In this document: in pieces, positions 40,543 to 49,369 of the stretch
How the letters are laid out: the number at the start of each line of letters is the position of its first letter
Position numbering within the stretch: the stretch's first letter is position 1
Origin: Acidobacteriota bacterium
GTDB lineage: Bacteria > Acidobacteriota > Terriglobia > Bryobacterales > Bryobacteraceae
NCBI GenBank assembly: GCA_016185425.1
Contig: JACPNQ010000043.1
Location: 1 to 64,000 of the forward strand
Length of the DNA stretch: 64,000 nt
Direction: 5' to 3'
Made by a program: the position numbers and the translations under genes
The notes under the pieces: model-generated
Databases searched by the model: none
What the model was told of the DNA's origin: nothing
Seen by the model: only the letters and a program-made list of their open reading frames with translations

Positions 40543-43500
40543 ATGAGTGACCAGAAATCTCGCCGTGAGGCCCTGTACGACGCGCTTGCAACCCGTATCC
40601 TCGTGCTCGACGGAGCCATGGGCACTGAGATCCAGCGCTGCGGTCTCCACGCCGATGATTTCGGCGGTCCGCACCTTGAAGGCTGTAACGAAAATCTCGT
40701 TCTCACCCGGCCCGATGTCATCCTGAACGTCCACCGCGACTATCTGAAATCCGGTAGTGACATCATCGAAACGAACACGTTTGGCAGTATGCCCGTAGTG
40801 CTCGGCGAGTACGGCTTGCAAGATAAAGCCTATGAAATCAGCGCCGCGGCCTCCCGCATCGCCCGCCAGGCCTGCGACGAGTACTCCACCCCTTCCAAGC
40901 CCCGCTTTGTCGCCGCATCCATTGGTCCCACGACAAAGATGATCTCCCTAACCGGCGGAATCACCTTTGACGATTTGACCGAAAACTACTACGAACAGTT
41001 CCGCGGCCTGCTCGACGGCGGCGCCGATATCCTCTTAATCGAGACCTGCCCCGACACGCTTAACATCAAAGCCGCTCTTCGCGCCCGCGAACGCCTCTGC
41101 CACCAGCTCGGCTTCCGTATCCCCACCATGGTCTCCGGCACGATCGAGCAGATGGGCACCATGCTTGCCGGCCAGCCAGCCGACGCGCTCTATGCCTCCG
41201 TTGCCCATGCCGATCTCCTCTCCATCGGCCTCAATTGCGCCACTGGCCCCGAGTTCATGACCGACCATATCCGGTCGCTCAACGACATCGCCGAAACACG
41301 CATCTCCTGCTATCCCAACGCCGGCCTGCCGAACGACGAAGGGAAGTACCTCGAAACGCCCGAATCCCTGGCGGCCCAGCTTGAGCGCTTTGCCGATAAC
41401 GGTTGGCTCAACATCGTCGGCGGCTGCTGCGGTACCACTCCCGCCCACATCAAAACGATCGCGGAAATGGCGGATGGCAAAAAACCTCGCGCAAACAAAG
41501 CCCCGGCTCATCGCAGTTACTACGCCGGCAAGGAACTCACCGAAGCCGAAGATTCCAATCGCCCGCTCATCGTCGGCGAACGCACCAACGTCATTGGCTC
41601 GCGCCTCTTCAAAAACCTCATCGCCGAAGAGAACTGGGACGCCGCCGTCGATATTGCCCGCCGCCAGGTCCGCAACGGTGCCCACATCGTCGACGTCTGC
41701 CTCCAATCCTCCGACCGCGACGAAATCAACGATATCCCGTACTTCTACGATTTACTGTTAAAGAGCGCGATCAAGGCCCCTATCATGATTGACACCACGG
41801 ACCCTAAGGCCGTGGAGTTATCGCTCAAATATTGCCAGGGTAAGTCGATCATCAACTCCATTAATCTGGAGGACGGCGAAGAGAAGTTCGAAAGGATGTG
41901 TCCGGTCGCCAGATCCTATGGCGCGGCTCTCGTCGTCGGTACGATCGACGAAGACCCCGTCCAGGCCCAGGCTTTTACGCGTGAACGCAAGCTCGCGGTC
42001 GCCCAGCGCTCAGTCGACTTACTAACCTCGAAGTATGAAGTGGCGCCTGAAGATATCATCATTGACCCGCTTGTCTTCCCTTGTGCGACGGGCGACGAAA
42101 ACTACATCGGCGGTGCAGTCGAAACCATCGAAGCCCTCCGTCTGGTCAAGGAGAATATCCCCTTCGTCAAGACCGTTCTCGGCGTATCCAACATCTCCTT
42201 CGGCCTTCCCGCTGCCGCGCGCGAGATCGTCAACTCCGTCTTCCTTTACTACTGCACGAAGGCCGGCCTCGATCTCGCCATCGTCAACGCCGAAAAGCTC
42301 GAACGTTTCGCCGCCATCCCGGAGCACGAGCGCCGCCTCGCCGAGCACCTGCTCTTCAACTCCCCCCCGATCGATGTTCCCGAGGACCACTCGTCTTTCG
42401 AGCTCCTCCAAAACGTTCCGGAAGACTGGCGACAGCAGTCCAAAGAGGTGCGTGCGGCCGTTAACCAGTTCCACATCGCCGCCATCACCGAGCACTTCCG
42501 CAAAGCGGCTCCCAAGACCAAGGCCAAAGCGGCCGATCTCCCGCTCGACGAACGCCTTGCCAATTACATCATCCAAGGCTCGAAAGACGGTCTGGTCGAA
42601 GACCTCGAGCGCAAGCGCGCCGAAGGCGGCGCGCCGCTTGACATCATCAACGGCCCGCTTATGGCCGGCATGAGCGAAGTTGGCCGTCTGTTCAATAACA
42701 ACGAGCTCATCGTCGCCGAAGTCCTCCAGTCCGCCGAAGCCATGAAGACCGGCGTCGCCCACCTCGAACAGTTCATGGAGAAGGCCGACACCGCGGCCCG
42801 CGGCAAGATCGTACTCGCCACCGTCAAGGGTGACGTGCATGATATCGGCAAGAACCTCGTCGAAATCATCCTTTCGAATAACGGTTTCGAAGTCGTCAAT
42901 CTCGGCATCAAGGTGCTGCCCGAAACACTCATCAAGGCCTACCGCGATCACAAGCCGGACGCCATCGGCCTCTCCGGCCTGCTCGTCAAGAGCACCCAGC
43001 AGATGGTCATCACTGCCGGGGACTTCCGTAGTGCTGGCATTAACGTCCCGCTGCTCGTCGGCGGCGCCGCCCTCAGCGAAAAGTTCAGCAAAACCCGCAT
43101 CGCCCCCGAATACCAGGCGCCCACGTTCTATTGCAAGGACGCCATGACCGGCCTCCGCGTCATGAACGAAGTCACGGACCCGGCCACTCGGAGCGCCGCT
43201 CTCTCCGCTGCCACCTGGGAATACGGAGCTGCGGCCCCCGCCGCGCCCGCCGAGCCGGTCAACACATCCGAGGACCGCTCCACCAGGATCCGCACCGATG
43301 TCGCCATCCCCGCGGCGCCCTACCATGACCGCAAGAAGCGCGACGTCCCCCAACTTGGCGAGGTCTGGAGCTACATCAACCCCTTCATGCTCTATGGCCG
43401 CCACTTGGGTTTCAAGGGCAACTTTGAAAGGCTCCTGGCCGAACGCGATGCCAAGGCCCTCGACCTCTTCCATCAAGTGGAAGAGGTCAAGCACTGGGCC

Positions 43501-44118
43501 GCCGGCTTCATGAAGGTCCGCGCCGTCTGGCAGTTCTTTGAGGCTGAACGCTCCGGCAACTCTATCCGGCTCTTTGAACACAAAGCCGAAACGCCGATTC
43601 ACACGTTCCACTTCGGCCGCCAACCCAAGGACGACGGCCTCTGCCTCAGCGACTACATCCTTCCTGTCGCCGACGACGGCAGCCGCGATCACATCGCGCT
43701 CTTTGTCACCACGGCGGGCGATGGCGTCCGCGAACACGCCGAGGAATGCAAGGCCAAGGGGGAATACCTGAGAGCCCATGCACTGCAAGCGCTCGCTATC
43801 GAAACCGCCGAAGGCGCCGCAGAATGGCTCCATCGCCGCATCCGCGAAGACTGGGGCTTTCCCGATTCGCCCACAATGACCATGCAGGAACGGTTCACCA
43901 GCCGCTACCGCGGCAAGCGTTATAGCTTCGGCTATCCCGCCTGTCCGAACCTCGACGACCAGCAAGGCATCTGGAAGCTAATCCATCCGGAAGAAATCGG
44001 CGTCCAACTCACCGAGGGAATGATGATGGAGCCCGAAGCCAGCGTCAGTGCCCTCGTATTCCAACACCCCGATTGCGCGTACTTCACCGCGAGTTCCCTG
44101 GAAATGGCCGAAGTCTGA
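40543..44118 (+). CDS. metH: cobalamin-dependent methionine synthase
   Basis: 1191 residues, close to E. coli MetH; ATG 40543 starts MSDQKSRREALYDALATRILVLDGAMGT and the longer upstream frame is antisense-type artefact. Modules in order: homocysteine domain with zinc cysteines (about 231 and GGCCGTTPAH near 293-302), folate domain (RTNVIGSRLFKNLI), cap and B12-binding domain with DVHDIGKN at about 763-770, and the AdoMet activation domain (FGYPACPNLDD near 1127). All four modules look complete. Methylates homocysteine using methyl-tetrahydrofolate. Confidence 0.97.
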   Translation: MSDQKSRREALYDALATRILVLDGAMGTEIQRCGLHADDFGGPHLEGCNENLVLTRPDVILNVHRDYLKSGSDIIETNTFGSMPVVLGEYGLQDKAYEISAAASRIARQACDEYSTPSKPRFVAASIGPTTKMISLTGGITFDDLTENYYEQFRGLLDGGADILLIETCPDTLNIKAALRARERLCHQLGFRIPTMVSGTIEQMGTMLAGQPADALYASVAHADLLSIGLNCATGPEFMTDHIRSLNDIAETRISCYPNAGLPNDEGKYLETPESLAAQLERFADNGWLNIVGGCCGTTPAHIKTIAEMADGKKPRANKAPAHRSYYAGKELTEAEDSNRPLIVGERTNVIGSRLFKNLIAEENWDAAVDIARRQVRNGAHIVDVCLQSSDRDEINDIPYFYDLLLKSAIKAPIMIDTTDPKAVELSLKYCQGKSIINSINLEDGEEKFERMCPVARSYGAALVVGTIDEDPVQAQAFTRERKLAVAQRSVDLLTSKYEVAPEDIIIDPLVFPCATGDENYIGGAVETIEALRLVKENIPFVKTVLGVSNISFGLPAAAREIVNSVFLYYCTKAGLDLAIVNAEKLERFAAIPEHERRLAEHLLFNSPPIDVPEDHSSFELLQNVPEDWRQQSKEVRAAVNQFHIAAITEHFRKAAPKTKAKAADLPLDERLANYIIQGSKDGLVEDLERKRAEGGAPLDIINGPLMAGMSEVGRLFNNNELIVAEVLQSAEAMKTGVAHLEQFMEKADTAARGKIVLATVKGDVHDIGKNLVEIILSNNGFEVVNLGIKVLPETLIKAYRDHKPDAIGLSGLLVKSTQQMVITAGDFRSAGINVPLLVGGAALSEKFSKTRIAPEYQAPTFYCKDAMTGLRVMNEVTDPATRSAALSAATWEYGAAAPAAPAEPVNTSEDRSTRIRTDVAIPAAPYHDRKKRDVPQLGEVWSYINPFMLYGRHLGFKGNFERLLAERDAKALDLFHQVEEVKHWAAGFMKVRAVWQFFEAERSGNSIRLFEHKAETPIHTFHFGRQPKDDGLCLSDYILPVADDGSRDHIALFVTTAGDGVREHAEECKAKGEYLRAHALQALAIETAEGAAEWLHRRIREDWGFPDSPTMTMQERFTSRYRGKRYSFGYPACPNLDDQQGIWKLIHPEEIGVQLTEGMMMEPEASVSALVFQHPDCAYFTASSLEMAEV

Positions 44119-44129
44119 TTCTTTGAACC

Positions 44130-44519
44130 ATGCTACATGCAACAAAGAAGGTTGTTGCCGTCCTGGACGACCTGTTTTTCACCGTAAAGATTATGGATGC
44201 CGCCAAGCGCTCCGGCCTGGAGGTCGTCTTTGTGAAGGAAGAAGCGCGCGTCCTCGAACTGGCCAACGAACTCCCCACTTTGATTATCTTTGATCTCAAC
44301 ACACGAGCGGTCAACGCGGTGAATTTGATTCAGAAGATCAAGCACAAGCCGGAGACAAGCCATGTTAGTGTCATCGGCTTCGTCTCTCACGTCCAGGTCG
44401 ACCTAAAGAACCGCGCGCAGGATGCCGGCGCCGACATGGTCATACCGCGTTCGACGTTTTCGCAGAATCTCCCCGTTATCCTCAATCGGCACGCCGGGGC
44501 CCTCTCTCCCGAAGTGTAA
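44130..44519 (+). CDS. degenerate single-domain response regulator
   Basis: 129 residues, 11 bases after metH. Receiver-fold pattern VVAVLDDLFFTVKIMDAAKRSGLEVVFVKEEARVLELANELPTLIIFDLN, with acidic residues at VLDD and the phospho-acceptor Asp in IIFDLN, and GFVSHVQ for the switch Ser. The conserved Lys is replaced (VIPRSTF), which usually prevents normal phosphorylation signalling. The final codons (VILNRHAGAL) fall inside a 24-base sequence that is repeated 3.9 kb downstream. Role unknown. Confidence 0.6.
   Translation: MLHATKKVVAVLDDLFFTVKIMDAAKRSGLEVVFVKEEARVLELANELPTLIIFDLNTRAVNAVNLIQKIKHKPETSHVSVIGFVSHVQVDLKNRAQDAGADMVIPRSTFSQNLPVILNRHAGALSPEV
44478..44501. repeat. 24-bp direct repeat, left copy
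   Basis: The 24 bases starting ATCCTCAATCGG and ending CGCCGGGGCC are identical to 48356-48379. This copy lies in the 3' end of the receiver-like gene. Flanking bases just upstream are only loosely similar between the copies. Confidence 0.9.
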
Positions 44520-44646
44520 GCCGCACAACGTACTGGGGGTACTGAAGGCCTGTATGGGGCATCTTGTGTATTGCACAGGATTGAAAACTCATTTACCATT
44601 AGGATTCTTGAATTAGACACTCGACTTGTCTCTACCTGGAGTAAGT

Positions 44647-47600
44647 ATGCGAATTTCAGCGACCGGTTGGCGAGCTGTATCGGTTTTAGCAATGTTTCAC
44701 TCCGTTGCGTTATTCGCTGGAACTTTCGGAAGCTTGATTCCGATCCGTGGAACAGTTGGCGATCTGGCATTGGATGAGCGCCGCAACCGGCTGTATGTCA
44801 CTAATCTGGCGGCCTACCGCGTCGAGGTAATCAACACACAAAACCGCTCGTTGGAGTCGCCGATCCTCACGGCCAAGCCTCCATCGGCGGTCGGGCTTTC
44901 TCCGGATAACCGTTTTTTGGTTACAGGGCAGTACGATTTCCAGGGTAGTGCGTCCGGCGGTTATACGATTTCTGACCTTGATGGTGGTGTAAGGCGAGAC
45001 GTTATCATCCCAAATGGCGTGCTGGCCGTTGCGTTCGGCGCCGGCTCACGCGCGCTGGTCATTACAACGGCCAACGCATTTCTTGTCGAACCGTTCACCG
45101 CCGCTACGGAGGATCTTGGCGTCCGCAGCCTATCGTCGGCGGCACTGCCTGTGCCATTCGCCACGTTTCCCCAGAAGATTACCTTTGCTTCGCTCAATGT
45201 TTCCGGAGACGGAAAAACGATCGTCTGCATCGCCTCAATCGCGGCTGGCAGAGTGCTCATTACATACCCGCATCGGAGACACTGCCGTCACTTATGCACC
45301 GCTGCCTCTTGAGGTGGCTGGCCCAGGCTCCATAAGCGCGAATGAAGACGGCTCCAAATTGGTGGCTGGATCCATTCTTACCGACCAAAAACTTCGCGTT
45401 TTGGCCGAGTTCCCGTACCCTGCGGGTGACCTCCGTGTCGGCGGCCATGCATTCGATTATGTACGCGACGTCATCTATTCCCAAGTCCCAGTCGCGGCCA
45501 CTGAGCCGCCCGTCCTTCATCTGCTTGATACCGATAACCTAACTGTCCGCGAGCGCATTCAGCTTCGCCAAATGATGTCCGGCCGATCTATCTTTTCCAG
45601 TGATAAGTCCACTCTGTACGCGCTTTCCGATAATGGGATCCTGATCCTTCCAGTCGGACGCCTTGCCATTGAACCCCGAGTCATCGCACGCCAGCCCGAC
45701 CTCCTCTTTCTCGGCGATGCGTGCAACCGCGGCGTAATCACGCAGTTTCTCGAAATCGTCGACCCTGCGGGCGGCAACGTTGACTTCACCCTTAGCCTTC
45801 CCGCCAACACCTCCGGTGTGCGGCTGTCGGCGGCTTCCGGTAGCACTCCGGCGCTCATCCGTGTCGACGTCGATCCCACCGCCTTCCAAAACGCCAAGGG
45901 CACAACCACAGTATCCATCACGATCGAATCGTCCCGCGCCATCAACATTCCGGATCCTGTCCGTCTCCTCATCAATACGCGGGATGTCAATCAACGCGGA
46001 AGGATCGTCAATGTCGCCGGCAAGATCGTCGACATACTCGCCGATCCTGTGCGCAGCCGTATATATGTCGTGCGCCAGAATAAGAACCAGGTACTTGTCT
46101 TCGATAGCGTCTCCCTCCGTCAGGTGGCTTCGCTGCGCACGGGCAACACTCCCATAGGTCTTGGCATTACGGAGGATCGGCGCTATCTGATGGTTGGCAA
46201 CGATCACTCGCAATACACCTCCGTCTTCGATCTGGAGACGTTGCAGCCGGTCGACCCGATCTGGACGCCTGGCAATTACCTTCGAACCTTCGCCATCGGC
46301 CGCGGCGGGATCTGGGCGACAGCGCGGTTGCCAGCCCTATTCAAAATCGACTTCCCCAACCGTGTCGCCACGCCTCCGCCATCCCTCGGAATCTACAGGA
46401 ACGACGTTCCGTCCACAGCGGCCTTGTCGACAGCTCCCTCGTTGAACTACATCCTTCTCGCGATCCCCGATGGTACCGTCGCGCTTTGGGAATCCGCTCC
46501 CGGACTCCAGCCTGACCGCTGGGTCGTCTCACGCAAAGACGTCCCCGGGCTCTCGGGCGCGTTTGCCGCGCTCTCCGACAATGACTTCTCCGTGGGTACT
46601 AACCTCTTCGACGAATCGCTATATCCCGTCGCATCCCTTTCGAGTAACGTGGTTCCCTCCGGCCTCGGCGTTCTTTCCAACGGCGGTGTCCGCGTTAGTT
46701 CCGGAGGCGCCTTCAGCCCAGGTGTACTCGAGCGAATCGATCTTGTCAATCGCCGCATGGCGAATGGCACCCTTACCGTCGAGGCCCCGCACACCGCCGC
46801 GACACTCCTCACTCCTAACATTGGCCAGATCGGCCAGACTATTCTTCCCTTCACTCGCACATTGGCCGTCACCCCCGACGAGAGCTCGATGTTTGTCATC
46901 TCTCAGTCGGGTCTCTCGGTAATGCAATCGAACTTTGACGCAACGATGGTAAATCCCGTCATATCCTCTGTCGTTAACAGCGCCGACGGTGGTCCCCTCG
47001 TTGCCTCCGGCGGCCTCATCACCATTTCCGGCGGAGGTCTCGCGCTCAGTTCCGCCTCCGCCAACGCACTGCCTCTTCCCTCAACTCTCGGTGAGGTCTG
47101 CGTCACGGTCAGCAACGCCGCGCTTCCGCTCTTCCGCGTCTCCCCCACCACCATCGCCGCTCAATTGCCTTTCACCGTCTCCGGTGCCTCGCCGATGGTG
47201 GTTCGTACCGCCGGAGGAATCAGCCCGCCTTTTCCGCTGAACATTGCCGCCGGCGCCCCCGCCATCTTCCGCTCCGGAACAGCCGGAGACCAGACGGGCC
47301 TTCCTGTGGTAATCCGGCAGAAGAACAACGAAATCCTCAACTTCACCAACCCTGTTCACCCGGGCGAAGGAATTACCATCTTTCTAACAGGTCTCGGCCG
47401 TACAAGCCCCGAAGCCCCTCTTGGTGACGCCGCGCCGTCGAACCCTCTTGCAATCGTTACTCTATTCCCTCAAGTCACCCTCGGCGGCGCACCTCTGCAA
47501 ATCGACTTCGCAGGCCTCACTCCCGGTCAAGTCGGCGTCTATCAAATCAATGCTACAGTTCCGGCGGGCGCCGCGGACGCCGCCCAGGCACCTCTTGCTA

Positions 47601-47653
47601 TTCGCCAGGGCAACAATTCCACAACTGTTCCTGTCCGCGTTGTCACCCCATAG
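44647..47653 (+). pseudogene. secreted beta-propeller protein with Solibacter C-terminal domain, frameshifted
   Basis: ATG 44647 follows GGAG by six bases and starts a signal peptide. The first frame (to about 45265) encodes propeller repeats (VGDLALDERRNRLYVTNLAAYRVEVIN, SAVGLSPDNRFLVTG, LNVSGDGKTIVCIASI). At about 45255-45270 the reading frame moves by one base and continues uninterrupted to 47653 (GDTAVTYAPLPLEVAGPGSISANEDGSK ...), with further propeller blades, a TIGR03437 domain (ISGGGLALSSASANALPLP, GVYQINATVPAG) and a stop. The intact protein would be about 1000 residues. Either a real one-base mutation or a sequence error. Confidence 0.8.
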
Positions 47654-47690
47654 ACCAAATTCGTAATTGAATTCCGGAGGAGTCCCTCTT

Positions 47691-48329
47691 ATGCAACTTT
47701 TCGGCCGTCTTATGCTGGTCCAAGCTGTCGCATGCGCAGCATTCGCCCAGGAATACCTGGAGGTGGGCGCGATCGGCGGTTTCGCTTTTGCGCGCGGTCT
47801 CTCCGTGACCAATGCAACTGGGACCGCAACGGCCGGATTCAAGAACGGAGGCACATTCGGCGCGTTCTTCGGCGGCGACTCGCATGAGCGGTGGGGCGGA
47901 GAAGTTCGCTATCTCTACCGCATGAGCGATCTGAGTCTCGGCGGCTCCGGTGCTTCCGTCAAGTTCGACGCGCATACCCACATAATTCATGGTGATATCC
48001 TCGCCTACTTCAAGCATCGTGCCGCGAAGGTCCGTCCTTACATCGCCTTTGGCGGCGGCGTGAAATTCATTCAGGGAACCGCCGTCGAATCTGCCACGCA
48101 GCCGCTCGGCCGATTTGCCGCGCTGACACATACCGATGAGGCGCTCGGCGTTTATGACGTGGGCGGCGGGGTCAAATACAGCCTGAGTAAATCCGTGCGG
48201 CTGCGCTTTGAAGCGCGGGACTATATCAGCAAACGGCCGAATAAAGTAATCGCCCCAGCCCCCGGCGCGAAGATCTCCGGCATTCTGAATGACGTCCTCG
48301 TCAACGCGACCATCAGCTACTCTTGGTAG
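47691..48329 (+). CDS. outer-membrane beta-barrel protein
   Basis: 212 residues from ATG 47691, nine bases after GGAGGAG. Signal peptide 1-19 (LMLVQAVACAAFAQ). Beta strands with aromatic girdles (YLEVGAIGGFAFARG, WGGEVRYLYRMSD, PYIAFGGGVKFIQG, YDVGGGVKYSLSKSVRLRFEARDYIS) and a terminal VNATISYSW strand ending in an aromatic residue, typical of OmpA-like barrels. Follows the frameshifted propeller gene by 37 bases inside the direct-repeat-bounded segment. Confidence 0.8.
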   Translation: MQLFGRLMLVQAVACAAFAQEYLEVGAIGGFAFARGLSVTNATGTATAGFKNGGTFGAFFGGDSHERWGGEVRYLYRMSDLSLGGSGASVKFDAHTHIIHGDILAYFKHRAAKVRPYIAFGGGVKFIQGTAVESATQPLGRFAALTHTDEALGVYDVGGGVKYSLSKSVRLRFEARDYISKRPNKVIAPAPGAKISGILNDVLVNATISYSW

Positions 48330-48355
48330 TGCTTCAAATCATCTCAAATTCGTCC

Positions 48356-48379
48356 ATCCTCAATCGGCACGCCGGGGCC
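48356..48379. repeat. 24-bp direct repeat, right copy
   Basis: Exact copy of 44478-44501, same strand, in non-coding sequence between the beta-barrel gene and the methyltransferase pseudogene. The interval between the copies is about 3.85 kb. Confidence 0.9.
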
Positions 48380-48393
48380 TTGGAGCCGCAGCC

Positions 48394-49208
48394 CTAAACA
48401 GTCCCCCGTACCGCCCAAGCCCGCGCTATTAGCGGAAACGGAGCATCCTCCACCTTCACATTCAATTGGCGCTTCTACTCCGGGCGGAGCGCCTGCTCTG
48501 ACCGTCGCTGAGCTTACCGGCGTAGGAACCCGCCGGACCTTGACCAAGCAAAAATGGCTCCCAATAGTCCGCGAACGACGCAAACCGCATCGTGAACTCC
48601 AGCGGCTTCTCCTCCACCTTCGTCAGTCCGCCTTGTTTCCAAAGCGCTCCCAATTCATCGGCGCGGCCGCATCCAGCGCGCAGGCCGAATCCCAGAACAC
48701 GCGCAGCATGCGCTTCCCCGCGCTGTAGTCACAAACCGCCACCGACACCCGGCCACCCGGCTTCGTTACCCGTCATACCTCGGTCAGCGCATTCTTTCCG
48801 TCGGGAATGAAATTCCACACCAGCAACGACAAACTGCTCTCGGATGTGGCATTCGTGAACACTGAAGCGCCTGGGCGTCGCCAAACCGAAATCGCACGCG
48901 GTCCGCATAGGAGTTCTTGCTGTTCGCGTACCCGGCATACTCGTTCGACGGGTCGATCCCTATTACCCGGCAGTGCGCGTTGCGTTTCGAGATCGAGTAC
49001 GCCAGCGCCCCGGTTCCTGAACCAACGTCCAGCACCGGCCTCTGTCGGGAACCCCCGCGAAATCCAGGAGCAATGGCGCAAGGATGTTACTCCATCGACC
49101 CATGAACCTTTCGTACGCTTCGACATTCCAGAACATGCCGGACCTCGCCTCCTGCCCAAGGAGCACCGGTGCGCCAACCGCAAGGAAGGCTCTCCTGTGC
49201 AACAACAT
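48394..49208 (-). pseudogene. class I SAM-dependent methyltransferase, multiply frameshifted
   Basis: Read from ATG 49208: MLLHRRAFLAVGAPVLLGQ leader, FWNVEAYERFMGRWS, then a shift to MLDVGSGTGALAYSIS (motif I), VIGIDPSNEYAGYA and RFRFGDAQAL, a shift to SLSLLVWNFIPDGKNALTEV, a shift to VTKPGGRVSVAVCDYSAGKRMLRVFWD, a shift to EKPLEFTMRFASFADYWEPFLLGQGPAGSY, and a last piece PFPLIARAWAVRGTV before the stop at 48394. Each piece matches one family of about 265-residue methyltransferases, but at least four frame changes break it. Clearly non-functional. Confidence 0.85.
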
Positions 49209-49369
49209 GCTCACAGCGTAGCTAAATCCGCGACAACTCTGCCTCCGGGCAAGCTTGCATCCCACCAGCTTCACCGCCCCAACCGCACGCGAAAACGCCC
49301 GAGTCACGCTCTGTGGATCATCGCGAGCCCGCTCCTTCCTGCTAATCGCTCGCATCCAACCGAATACCC

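Noticed and set aside
42022..43965. 647-codon open frame antisense to metH
   Set aside because: Caused by codon bias of the high-GC coding strand; the metH product is complete and matches its family throughout.
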